DNA of 25,022 bases from DATLED01 sp035525495 (GTDB taxonomy: Bacteria > Actinomycetota > Acidimicrobiia > Acidimicrobiales > CADCTF01): the NCBI GenBank assembly GCA_035525495.1, contig DATLED010000040.1, positions 1 to 25,022 of the forward strand, in the 5' to 3' direction. The translations under genes were made by a program, and so were the position numbers. The notes beneath the pieces are model-generated. The model was not told the DNA's origin. It made no database searches and saw only the letters and a list, made by a program, of their open reading frames with translations. Positions 15,448 to 22,163 of the stretch are shown one piece after another. The first letter of the stretch is position 1. The number at the start of each line of letters is the position of its first letter.

Positions 15448-16543
15448 TGGGGCTCGAGTCGACGTCGTCCGGCTGCATCGCGGACGCGATCGTTGCCTCG
15501 CACACCTCGCGCACCGACCGCCCGGTGCGACGGGCGTCGAGCTTGAGGCGCGCATAGGCCTGCTCTGCCGAGTCACCGGTGCGGGCAATGAGGACGCCTT
15601 GCGCGAGTGCGATCAGGTTTCGGCTGTGCAGCGCCGTCTGGAGACGCGCGCCGAGATTGCTGCCATACGGGCCCTCCTCCGCTTCGATGAGGATCCCGGA
15701 GGCCTGCTCCGCGATCAGCGACGCCAGCCCGACTTCGTTGGCTCCGAACGCGCGGGGGGTCCGCGAGTACATGTTGAGGGCACCGATGGGGCCCGACGCT
15801 GCGTGCAGCGGCGAGGACAGGATGCTCGCGATGCCGGCGATGCGGGCGCGCGGGACGAAGTCCGGCCAGCGGGTCTCGCTGGCCACCGACGGGACCCGGA
15901 CGACCGAGCCCTCCGTCGCCGCGGTGATGCATGGTCCCTCACCCGTCGCGTACTGATCGTGGTCCATCTGGGCGATCCGGTCGTCGCTCGCGGCGACCGT
16001 CATGAGCGCGCCGTGCCGGTCGAGCGAGACGCTGACTCCGTCCGCGCCCGGGATGGTCGCCTGCGCGAGGGTCGTGACGAAGCGCAGGGCGGCGTCGGCG
16101 ACCGCGAAGGAATGCTCGCGCGGGCCGAACTTCGCCATGACGAGCTCGGTCGCGCTGAGGGGGTCGGCCCCCACCGTGGCGTCGACGAGCGCACGGCGGC
16201 CGACGTGGGCGCCTCCCTCGTACTCGATGAGGTTGTCGAGGCCCCCGAAGCGCAGGACACCCCGCGCCTGGGGCGACGCCGAACGCACCGTCAGCCTCGA
16301 GCGGACCCAGCGCATGCGCGCCGCCATGTAGGCGACCGCGCGAGCGCCTGCCGCGTCAACGAGGTCGACCCCCGCGAGGTCGAGCGTGACGAGCGTGTGT
16401 CCTTGGTCGGCCAGGTGCGCGAGCTCCGAGAGCAGGAGGGGACCAGTGACGGTGTCGAGCGACCCCGCGACGCGCACGTCGATGCGCTCCCCGAAGAAGC
16501 CGATGGCGATCGTGAAGGGGAACATCGGCGTCGGGCGCGTCAT
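15440..16543 (-). CDS. STAS-GAF-ANTAR fusion regulator
   Basis: A 367-residue protein from the ATG at 16543 (MTRPTPMFPF); a second ATG six codons later is possible. Domains: STAS at about 7-108 (FGERIDVRVAGSLDTVTGP, LVTLDLAGVDLVDAAGARAV), GAF at about 145-287 (DQYATGEGPCITAA, IASILSSPLH, GALNMYSRTPRAFG) and ANTAR at about 297-356 (LQTALHSRNLIALAQGVLIARTG). ANTAR domains bind paired RNA hairpins and prevent transcription termination. The STAS loop reads DAAG (63-66) where anti-anti-sigma factors have D-S-S/T-G, so the usual phosphoacceptor Ser is Ala. The module would join a sensor domain to RNA-level control, with the phosphatase downstream. What the STAS part binds is unknown. Confidence 0.87.
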   Translation of the reverse strand: MTRPTPMFPFTIAIGFFGERIDVRVAGSLDTVTGPLLLSELAHLADQGHTLVTLDLAGVDLVDAAGARAVAYMAARMRWVRSRLTVRSASPQARGVLRFGGLDNLIEYEGGAHVGRRALVDATVGADPLSATELVMAKFGPREHSFAVADAALRFVTTLAQATIPGADGVSVSLDRHGALMTVAASDDRIAQMDHDQYATGEGPCITAATEGSVVRVPSVASETRWPDFVPRARIAGIASILSSPLHAASGPIGALNMYSRTPRAFGANEVGLASLIAEQASGILIEAEEGPYGSNLGARLQTALHSRNLIALAQGVLIARTGDSAEQAYARLKLDARRTGRSVREVCEATIASAMQPDDVDSSPNG

Positions 16544-16730
16544 CACGACCGGGCCGGTCGGAGCCGCGCCGAAGGCCTCGTTGGTGGTTGGCGACGCAGC
16601 GAGGGGGCGGGCACGAAGGCCGCTTTCCGTTGAGGTGGACGAGGACGTCCGAGACCCTCGCTGTCGAAGGCGTCCCCACCCTAGTCCTCGGTCGAGTGCA
16701 TCCGCGCCGGTTGCGTGCTGAACTGGTCCC

Positions 16731-17456
16731 ATGGCCGCCGACGAACCGAGCTCCGCCCTGGAGGTCACGGTCGCGGCGCTCGCGGACGCGCTGTTCGCCG
16801 AGCCATTCACCCCCGCCGCAACGCTGGGACGGATCGTGGCGCTCGCGACCGACACCGTGTTCGAATGCGACGCGTCCGGGATCCTCGTCGACGGACCGAA
16901 CGGGTTGGCGACGGCCGCCGCCTCCGCCCCGATCGTCGCGGCGCTGCACGCGCTGCAGGTGGAGTCCGGGGAGGGGCCCTGTTTCGACGCGGTCGCGAGC
17001 CAGACGCCCTTCTACGCAACCGACCTCGCGCGCGACCCCCAGTGGCCGACGTTCGCTCGCGGCGCTGTCGCCCTCGGGATCCGGAGCGTTCTCGCCTACC
17101 CCGTCGTCAACAGCGGCCGGGCGAGCGCGCTGAACCTGTACGCGGCGATGCCGGAGGCCTTCGGCGCCGCCGACCGCGCTCGGGGACTGCTCCTCTCCGT
17201 GTTCGCAGGGTTGGCGATCGGCGCCGCTGACGAGCTCGAGCGAGCCGACGCACGCGAAGCGAACCTGCGCGCCGCACTCCGCACCCGCGAGCTCATCGGG
17301 CAGGCGCAGGGGATCCTGATGGAGCGGGAGCGGATCACCAGCGACCAGGCCTTCGCGCTCCTGCGGGATTCGAGCCAGTACCTCAACGTGAAGTTGCGGG
17401 AGGTCGCCCAGAACCTCGTCGAGACCGGAGAGACGCCCACCATCGGCCCCGGCTAG
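16731..17456 (+). CDS. GAF-ANTAR antiterminator protein
   Basis: A 241-residue protein from the ATG at 16731, divergent from the STAS-GAF-ANTAR gene with 187 nt between the starts. GAF domain at about 27-165 (LQVESGEGPCFDAVAS, ATDLARDPQWPTFA, LAYPVVNSGRASALNLYA) and ANTAR at about 172-232 (LRAALRTRELIGQAQGILMERERITSDQAF, the last residues forming helices 2 and 3). The layout is the same as in the many GAF-ANTAR proteins of actinobacteria. The GAF part probably senses a small molecule or redox signal, and the ANTAR part binds RNA. Its sequence is close to the GAF-ANTAR half of the divergent fusion, so the pair may come from a duplication. Confidence 0.9.
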   Translation: MAADEPSSALEVTVAALADALFAEPFTPAATLGRIVALATDTVFECDASGILVDGPNGLATAAASAPIVAALHALQVESGEGPCFDAVASQTPFYATDLARDPQWPTFARGAVALGIRSVLAYPVVNSGRASALNLYAAMPEAFGAADRARGLLLSVFAGLAIGAADELERADAREANLRAALRTRELIGQAQGILMERERITSDQAFALLRDSSQYLNVKLREVAQNLVETGETPTIGPG

Positions 17457-17625
17457 TTTCGACGGTTCGTAGTCGCCGTGGAGAACCTCGACGTTCTGGG
17501 CGGGTTGAACGACCTGGGAGGGCGTCGAGCCCACCCAGAACGAGCGGCGAGGAGAACCTCGACGTTGCCTCCCGTGCCGACGAGTCCCGCTCAGAACGGG
17601 TCTGTGCCGCTCGCTGCCGCGGGGT

Positions 17626-17647
17626 TTCGCGGAGTATTCGCGGAGTA
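17626..17647. repeat. perfect 11-nt tandem duplication
   Basis: TTCGCGGAGTA occurs twice with no gap. It lies in non-coding sequence just before a strong hairpin and the selenocysteine tRNA. It looks like a simple local duplication. Confidence 0.85.
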
Positions 17648-17680
17648 GCCCGGCCCCGAGCTACAGCTCGAGAGCCGGGC
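17648..17680 (+). terminator. hairpin between GAF-ANTAR and tRNA-Sec
   Basis: A 7-bp outer stem (GCCCGGC / GCCGGGC) encloses an inner 6-bp stem (CGAGCT / AGCTCG). No T-run follows, so it is either a non-classical terminator of the GAF-ANTAR transcript or a structured leader. It is the most stable-looking structure in the spacer. Confidence 0.4.
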
Positions 17681-17709
17681 CACCCTGCTGACCAGCTAGT
17701 TTCCGATGC

Positions 17710-17805
17710 GGAGGTGTCCGGTGACCTGGTGGCACCCCCCGCCTTCAAAGCGGGTGGGACAGGCGATCCCTGTCCGGCGGGTTCGATTCCCGTCCACCTC
17801 CGCCA
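17710..17805 (+). tRNA. selC: tRNA-Sec (anticodon TCA)
   Basis: A 96-nt tRNA with encoded CCA. The acceptor GGAGGTG pairs with CACCTCC, followed by discriminator G. The anticodon stem CCCGC/GCGGG encloses CTTCAAA, so the anticodon is TCA (17745-17747), which reads UGA. The variable arm is very long, with a 7-bp stem (GGACAGG/CCTGTCC) and 5-nt loop. The T loop is TTCGATT in GGGTTCGATTCCC. The extended acceptor, long variable arm and UCA anticodon are diagnostic of selenocysteine tRNA. The eighth acceptor pair looks like a U-C mismatch. It implies a selenocysteine system (selA, selB, selD) elsewhere in the genome; none of those genes is in this window. Confidence 0.95.
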
Positions 17806-17844
17806 CCCACGACGACCGTCCCGAAGGCCGGCGTCCTCGATGCG

Positions 17845-18783
17845 CTACACGGTCAAGAGGTCGCGGGCACCGGTATCGGACGATGGGTGACGCAACTTCG
17901 ACATCGCCCTCGCCTCGATCTGCCGGATCCGCTCGCGAGTGAGGTTGAAGTGCTCGCCCACCTCTTCGAGCGTGCGCGGCTCACCCCGGTCGAGCCCGAA
18001 CCGCAGCCGCAGGATCTCGCGCTCGCGCTCGTCGAGCGGACCGAGCAACCGCGCGATCTCCTCGGGCAGCAGCGACGTCGCTGCCATCTCGAAGGGCGAC
18101 TCCGCCGACCGGTCCTCGACGACGTCGCCGAGCTCCGCATCGCCGTCCTCCCGGAGCGGCTCGGACAGGGACAACGGTTCGGCCGCGAAGCGCAGCGCCT
18201 CGGTGACCTTGTCCTCCGGCATCTCCAGCTCCGCCGACAGCTCCGAGTGTGTCGCGGGACGTCCGAGCTTCAGCTCCAAACGGGCACGCGCCTTCTGCAC
18301 CCGGGCGAGCGTGTCGCCGGCGTGCACCGGGAGCCGGATCGTCCGGCCGGTGTTGGCGATGCCGCGGGTGATGGCCTGGCGGATCCACCACGTCGCGTAC
18401 GTCGAGAACTTGAAGCCCTTGCGCCAGTCGAACTTCTCGACGGCGTGCATGAGGCCGAGGTTCCCTTCCTGGATGAGGTCCAGGAGCGGGAGGCCCGACG
18501 CCTGGTACTTCTTCGCGATCGAGACGACGAGCCGGAGGTTGGACTGGACGAACGTCCGCTCCGCGTCCTCGCCGGCCTGGTACTGCTTGCGCAGCTCGCG
18601 CTTTCGGGCGGCCGTCAGGTCCTTGCCCGCCTTCTCGAGGGCCACCCGGGCCTCGGCGCCGGCTTCGATGGCCTGGGCGAGGCGCACCTCGTCGTCCTTG
18701 GTGAGCAACGGGTACTGCCCGATGTCCGTCAGGTACAGGCGGACCAGATCTTCCTCGTCGCGCTCTACTCGCTCCTTCGGCAA
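17845..18783 (-). CDS. RNA polymerase sigma-70 factor, RpoD/SigB-like (group 1/2)
   Basis: A 312-residue protein beginning with TTG at 18783 (AGAAGGG lies 9 nt upstream; I found no ATG or GTG in frame before it). Region 1.2 is at about 12-42 (DLVRLYLTDIGQYPLLTKDDEV). Region 2 contains NLRLVVSIAKKYQASGLPLLDLIQEG and FSTYATWWIRQAITRGIANTGRTIRLPVH. Region 3 follows, then region 4 with LLGPLDEREREILRLRFGL and the helix-turn-helix LEEVGEHFNLTRERIRQIE. It lacks the long region 1.1 of a primary sigma factor, so a group 2 housekeeping-like factor (SigB or HrdD type) is most likely. It would read ordinary -35/-10 promoters. It converges on tRNA-Sec with 39 nt between. Confidence 0.92.
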   Translation of the reverse strand: MPKERVERDEEDLVRLYLTDIGQYPLLTKDDEVRLAQAIEAGAEARVALEKAGKDLTAARKRELRKQYQAGEDAERTFVQSNLRLVVSIAKKYQASGLPLLDLIQEGNLGLMHAVEKFDWRKGFKFSTYATWWIRQAITRGIANTGRTIRLPVHAGDTLARVQKARARLELKLGRPATHSELSAELEMPEDKVTEALRFAAEPLSLSEPLREDGDAELGDVVEDRSAESPFEMAATSLLPEEIARLLGPLDEREREILRLRFGLDRGEPRTLEEVGEHFNLTRERIRQIEARAMSKLRHPSSDTGARDLLTV

Positions 18784-18994
18784 TAGCCTGAACCCTTCTG
18801 CTTTTTGCTCAACATGTAGGGGACTCCGAACAACGACGTGCGGGCGTTGGCGATTCCCGAGCGGGGGGCTGGTTCCTGGAAGAAAGCACCTTCTGTGGAG
18901 ACCATACCCACCCGGTCAACCCCTGCGGCCGCCGGTGTCCTAGGTATCGGCAGGTTCTCCGGCTTTCGGAGCGCGGGCTTCCGGAAGTGACCGC

Positions 18995-19000
18995 TAGGTT
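18995..19000 (+). promoter_or_regulatory. -10-like box for a leaderless ABM transcript
   Basis: TAGGTT ends 6 nt before the GTG at 19007. The context CCGCTAGGTTGC is the same as before the DUF47 gene. Upstream there is a CTTCCGGAAG palindrome (18979-18988) but no good -35. Confidence 0.4.
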
Positions 19001-19006
19001 GCCGCC

Positions 19007-19318
19007 GTGGACGATGCCGAGATCACGCTGGTCACCATGCGATTCCAGGCGACTGACCCCGAGAAGCTGCTCGGCGTGCTGTCGAAGTACGTCGTCCTCA
19101 GCCGCCAGCAGCCGGGCAGCCGCAACATCGACCTGACCGCCTCGGTGACGAACGCCGGCCGGTTCGTGATCATCCAGAAGTGGGACAGCCCCGAGTCCCA
19201 GCAGGCGCACTTCAACTCGTCGGAGATGGTCGAGATGGCCCAGGCGTGCGTCGGACTGTTGACCGATCCGCCCGAGATCGACCTCCTCGAGGGCCTCTCC
19301 GCCCACGACCTGAACTGA
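19007..19318 (+). CDS. antibiotic biosynthesis monooxygenase (ABM) domain protein
   Basis: A 103-residue protein starting with GTG at 19007. The sequence TLVTMRFQATDPEKLLGVLSKYVVLSRQQPGSRNIDL, followed by GRFVIIQKWDSPESQQAHFNSSEMVEMAQA, is the dimeric alpha/beta-barrel ABM pattern (beta strand, helix, 'PG' turn with later 'W-s-aqaH-s'). Such small proteins act as cofactor-free oxygenases or haem-degrading enzymes, but many have no known substrate. The gene stands alone between the divergent sigma factor and the convergent Clp-N-like gene. Confidence 0.8.
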   Translation: MDDAEITLVTMRFQATDPEKLLGVLSKYVVLSRQQPGSRNIDLTASVTNAGRFVIIQKWDSPESQQAHFNSSEMVEMAQACVGLLTDPPEIDLLEGLSAHDLN

Positions 19319-19353
19319 TCCTGAGCCTTCGGTTGGCGGCGCCCAAGAAGCCG

Positions 19354-20010
19354 TCAGGTCACCTCGTCGAGGAGCTCCAACAGGGGACCCCAAGCGGCGC
19401 GGCGGCCGGCCCACTGTCGCGCGGGCTCGAGGCTGACGCCGACGGCCGAGGCGACGGGCGCCACCATCCCCGGATCCTCGAGCACCCCGCTCAACACGTG
19501 GATCGCGGCGGGTCCGTGGAGGGCGGACGCCGCCGCCGCCGACGCCACCGCCCGCCGCAGGGCCCGACCGGCTCGGGGGCTGAGCGTCGGGAGCAGGCGG
19601 ATGGACGCCAACGCCGCCACCGGATCCACCGCCGCCTCGTCGGCGAACCAGGCGTCGACCTGCTCGGGCCGCACCTCGGCGATGAGTTGGGACGACGCCA
19701 CGGCGGCGACCGCCACCGACCGCAGCGGGTCGGCCGTGTCGGCGTCGGTGAGCGCTCCCGCCCGGAGCGCGCCGGCCACGAGGTGCTCGCACCCCAGGTA
19801 ATCGTGGCCGGAGCGGGCCCCGAGCGACGTGGCGAAGAGCACCGCCAGCCGCCCCGACGGCGCCGCCCGCCGGACGAACGCCGCGCCCGGCCACTCCAGC
19901 TCGGTCCAGCGCGTCAGCGCTTCGGTGGTCCGTTGTCGTGCCTGGATCGGGGTTCGTCGGCCGTTGTGGTCGCCACTTCGGACCAACGAACGCAGGACCT
20001 CGTCCGGCAC
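19354..20010 (-). CDS. Clp N-terminal-domain-like protein
   Basis: About 218 residues from a GTG at 20010, 8 nt after the upstream stop. Another GTG at 20055, overlapping that gene, would add 15 residues, and neither has a clear ribosome site. The stretch LFATSLGARSGHDYLGCEHLVAGALRAG resembles the Clp-N repeat (helix followed by G-H-x-Y-I/L-G-x-E-H-L), with a possible second repeat near ASIRLLPTLSPRAGRALRRAVASA. There is no AAA+ domain, so it could be an adaptor or decoy. It is last in the ferritin-like operon and ends 35 nt from the convergent ABM gene. The family assignment is moderate. Confidence 0.65.
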   Translation of the reverse strand: MPDEVLRSLVRSGDHNGRRTPIQARQRTTEALTRWTELEWPGAAFVRRAAPSGRLAVLFATSLGARSGHDYLGCEHLVAGALRAGALTDADTADPLRSVAVAAVASSQLIAEVRPEQVDAWFADEAAVDPVAALASIRLLPTLSPRAGRALRRAVASAAAASALHGPAAIHVLSGVLEDPGMVAPVASAVGVSLEPARQWAGRRAAWGPLLELLDEVT

Positions 20011-20018
20011 CGGGAGGT

Positions 20019-20579
20019 TCAGGCGGAGGCGCGTGCGGACGCCGTCTCGGCGCACGCCGCTTCGATGTCCGCCCACGTGACCCGCTCGGCCGCCCACAAC
20101 CGGTTGAAGACGTTGTCGGCGACGTCCGTGAAGCCGTGGCGGTTCCGGAAGTGGTACAGCCGGCGGGGCTTGCGGACGTCGTAGCCGAGGCGCTCCAACC
20201 GGCCCATGCACGCCGTGTCCCATGCCGTCTGCTGCGCGAGGTCGAGCTCCCCGTCCGCCGGAGCGGTTCCGAAGTCGGCCGCCGAACGATCGTGGGCGCG
20301 AAGCAGGAGCTTCCCGATCACGTCCGCCGACAGGCGTTCGCTGAGCGTTCGAGGGGCCGTCGGTTCCTCGAGGGCCCCGCCCTCGATGTGCAGCTTGATC
20401 GGGTCGAGCGACTCCGTGCGCGCCCGGCCTGCGGGCGTGGCCTCGTCGATGTCGATCTCGACGGCGGCGTCGGCCGGCAGACCGATCTGGTCGGCCAGCT
20501 TTGCCGTCAGCTGCTCGACCTGCGCGGCGTCGAACTTGACGAAGTGGAACTCCTGGGGCGTGACGCTGACCTTGGCCAT
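20019..20579 (-). CDS. conserved hypothetical protein in ferritin-like operon
   Basis: A 186-residue protein from the ATG at 20579 (MAKVSVTPQEFHFVKFDAAQ), 12 nt after the DUF455-like gene. The N-terminal half is acidic (DAAVEIDIDEATPAG). The C-terminal half is basic and helical (TACMGRLERLGYDVRKPRRLYHFRNRHGFTD). No cysteines suggest a metal site. I do not recognise the family. It probably works with the two ferritin-like proteins encoded just upstream on the same transcript. Confidence 0.75.
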   Translation of the reverse strand: MAKVSVTPQEFHFVKFDAAQVEQLTAKLADQIGLPADAAVEIDIDEATPAGRARTESLDPIKLHIEGGALEEPTAPRTLSERLSADVIGKLLLRAHDRSAADFGTAPADGELDLAQQTAWDTACMGRLERLGYDVRKPRRLYHFRNRHGFTDVADNVFNRLWAAERVTWADIEAACAETASARASA

Positions 20580-20591
20580 CGGTGTGGCCGC

Positions 20592-21470
20592 CTACTCCGC
20601 GGCCGGAGCGGAGCCCGCCATCATCGCCTGCATCTCCTTGGCCGCTTCCTTGCCGATGTCGCGGATCTCGTCGATCTCCTCGGTGGTGAAACCGGCGAGC
20701 TCGCGGAAGCGACGGGCGAGGTGGATGGCGCTGTCCTCTTCCTCACCACGGCCGCCGCCGAAGCTGAAGAGCTTGTCGACGATCTTCTGGAACTCGAGCG
20801 CACGGGCACGACGGTCGGGGTCGTCGGCGGTGATCTTGCGCAGCCAGTCCGAACCCATCTTCACGTGGGTCACCTCGTCCGCCAACATCCAGTCCTCGCA
20901 GAACTCGAGGACGGGGTCGCCGGTCTTGTCTCCGAGGTCCTTCATCGTGTTGAACACGTCGATGGCGAGTCCCTCGAGGCCGCGGTTCACGCCGGTGAGT
21001 CGCAGGATCGGGTCGGGGTTGCAGGCGGCCTGGAAGAGGAAGGCGGACTCGGCGTACTCGCCGATCTCGGTGCCCATCCAGTCGCTGAGCTTGACGGAGA
21101 TCTCACAGTGGCGGGACTCGTCCCAGCACTGACGGGCCATGTCGAGCTTGAGTTCGAACGGAACTTTGTCCTCGCCCTTGCCGACCTCGAAGTCCCAGCA
21201 CGTACGGCCGGCGCCCTCGAGCGCCTGGATCTCGCCGACGAAGATGCCGTGCATCAGCGCGCGGGCGCGGTCGGGCGTCTCCTCGAGCTCCGGCTTCATC
21301 GAGCCGAGCATGCGGCTGTTGCGGTTGCGGCCGGCGACCGCCTTGTCGCCTTCGCCCGTCGCCTCGGCGGCCATCCGTGCGTTGCGCGGATCGTTCATCT
21401 GGTCGCCGATGTTGACCCGCTTGAAGCGGCTGTCACGAGCGAGCTCGTCGGCGGTCATCTGCTTCTTCAT
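20592..21470 (-). CDS. ferritin-like diiron-site protein (DUF455-like)
   Basis: A 292-residue helical protein from the ATG at 21470, which overlaps the preceding stop by 4 nt (ATGA). It has a full four-helix carboxylate pattern: Glu80 or Glu85 (FVGEIQALEGAG), Glu118-x-x-His121 (DESRHCE), Glu166 (NRGLEGLA) and Glu199-x-x-His202 (DEVTHVKMG). This two-ExxH arrangement is the ferritin-like diiron signature. The closest family by memory is DUF455/MiaE-like; it is much longer than ferritin and is likely an oxygenase or redox enzyme and not an iron store. It pairs with a second, degenerate ferritin-like protein. Confidence 0.8.
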   Translation of the reverse strand: MKKQMTADELARDSRFKRVNIGDQMNDPRNARMAAEATGEGDKAVAGRNRNSRMLGSMKPELEETPDRARALMHGIFVGEIQALEGAGRTCWDFEVGKGEDKVPFELKLDMARQCWDESRHCEISVKLSDWMGTEIGEYAESAFLFQAACNPDPILRLTGVNRGLEGLAIDVFNTMKDLGDKTGDPVLEFCEDWMLADEVTHVKMGSDWLRKITADDPDRRARALEFQKIVDKLFSFGGGRGEEEDSAIHLARRFRELAGFTTEEIDEIRDIGKEAAKEMQAMMAGSAPAAE

Positions 21471-22126
21471 GCGGTTACCTCTTCGAGTTGGGCGGCGACA
21501 GGGCCGATGGAACCGGGACCGGCGATGCCGCCGGCCTTGATCATGAGGGTCTCGAGGCGGGCCTGGTGGGCCGCCGCCCGCTGGACCTCCTCCTCGGTCT
21601 CCAGAAGCGACTGGATGAGCATCTCGCCGTCGCGCCAGTCCTCGAACTCGTCGTGGAGGGCGAAGCGGAGGCTGCGCTGCGTGGGGGCGTCGGTGATCGA
21701 GCTGGTCGAGTTGAGGTGGTAGGTGTACGCCGCGATCTTGTGCGGGATGAGGACGCGGAAGACGCCGACGAGCTTCTCGATCGTCTGCTCGGGCGCCTCG
21801 GGCTCGGTCATGGCGTCGATGAAAGCGACGATCTCGTCGTTCGCCGGCTGCGTCAGGCGATCAGGGTTCATCTCCCGCAGCTCGGGCAGGCGCTTGTGCC
21901 AGAGCTCGGCGTGCCAGGCGTGCTTGTAGCAGTAGGTGCCCAGGCGCATCTTGACGTCGAGCTCGGGCACGGTGGCGACCCACCCGCCCAGCACCTCGAA
22001 GAGGCGCATCTCGATCCACTTGTAGTTGCCGACCTTCTTGGCGGTCTCCTCGACGGAGAACGAACCGGGCAGCTCGCGCCGATCCCAGGGTGCGAACGGC
22101 GCGCGGGGCTTCTTCGGATCTGCCAT
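21467..22126 (-). CDS. ferritin-like protein with degenerate metal site
   Basis: A 219-residue protein. I take the ATG at 22126 (MADPKKPRAPF) because the -10 box overlaps the other possible start at 22135. Helix features: Glu43 (RLFEVLGGW), a His-rich helix HAWHAELWH with Glu74-x-x-His77, and LHDEFEDWRDGE near 158-168, where the second ExxH would be expected but His is missing. It therefore looks like a ferritin-like fold with an incomplete diiron site, perhaps a structural partner of the complete protein that follows. It is first in an operon of four genes and is probably translated from a leaderless mRNA. Confidence 0.75.
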   Translation of the reverse strand: MADPKKPRAPFAPWDRRELPGSFSVEETAKKVGNYKWIEMRLFEVLGGWVATVPELDVKMRLGTYCYKHAWHAELWHKRLPELREMNPDRLTQPANDEIVAFIDAMTEPEAPEQTIEKLVGVFRVLIPHKIAAYTYHLNSTSSITDAPTQRSLRFALHDEFEDWRDGEMLIQSLLETEEEVQRAAAHQARLETLMIKAGGIAGPGSIGPVAAQLEEVTA

Positions 22127-22133
22127 AACGATC

Positions 22134-22163
22134 ATTATCCGTGCTGGTTGACCGTCCGGTCAA
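22134..22163 (-). promoter_or_regulatory. strong promoter of the ferritin-like operon
   Basis: On the minus strand TTGACC (22158-22163) and GATAAT (22134-22139) are 18 nt apart, each a 5/6 match to the consensus. The -10 ends 7 nt before the ATG at 22126, so the mRNA is probably leaderless. This is the clearest sigma-70 promoter in the window, and its -35 lies in a palindrome (next entry). Confidence 0.7.

Larger units (their letters stand above)
17457..17709. other. non-coding spacer with direct repeats and hairpins before tRNA-Sec
   Basis: No gene is apparent. It holds a 16-nt direct repeat (GGAGAACCTCGACGTT at 17480-17495 and 17551-17566), a 13-bp inverted repeat with one mismatch (17492-17504 with 17530-17542), a perfect 5-bp stem with an AGAA loop (17548-17561), an 11-nt tandem repeat (TTCGCGGAGTA at 17626-17636 and 17637-17647) and a strong hairpin at 17648-17680. 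The last may end the GAF-ANTAR transcript. TAGTTT at 17698 may be the -10 of the tRNA. Confidence 0.7.

Noticed and set aside
17492..17561. ANTAR target RNA (paired six-base-loop hairpins)
   Set aside because: The hairpins seen have loops of 4 or 7 or more bases and lack the A1/G4 loop pattern.
19938..21722. A 594-codon plus-strand open frame, the longest in the window
   Set aside because: It is antisense to the ferritin-like operon, is dominated by Arg, Asp and Gly runs typical of high-GC shadow frames, and matches no protein pattern.
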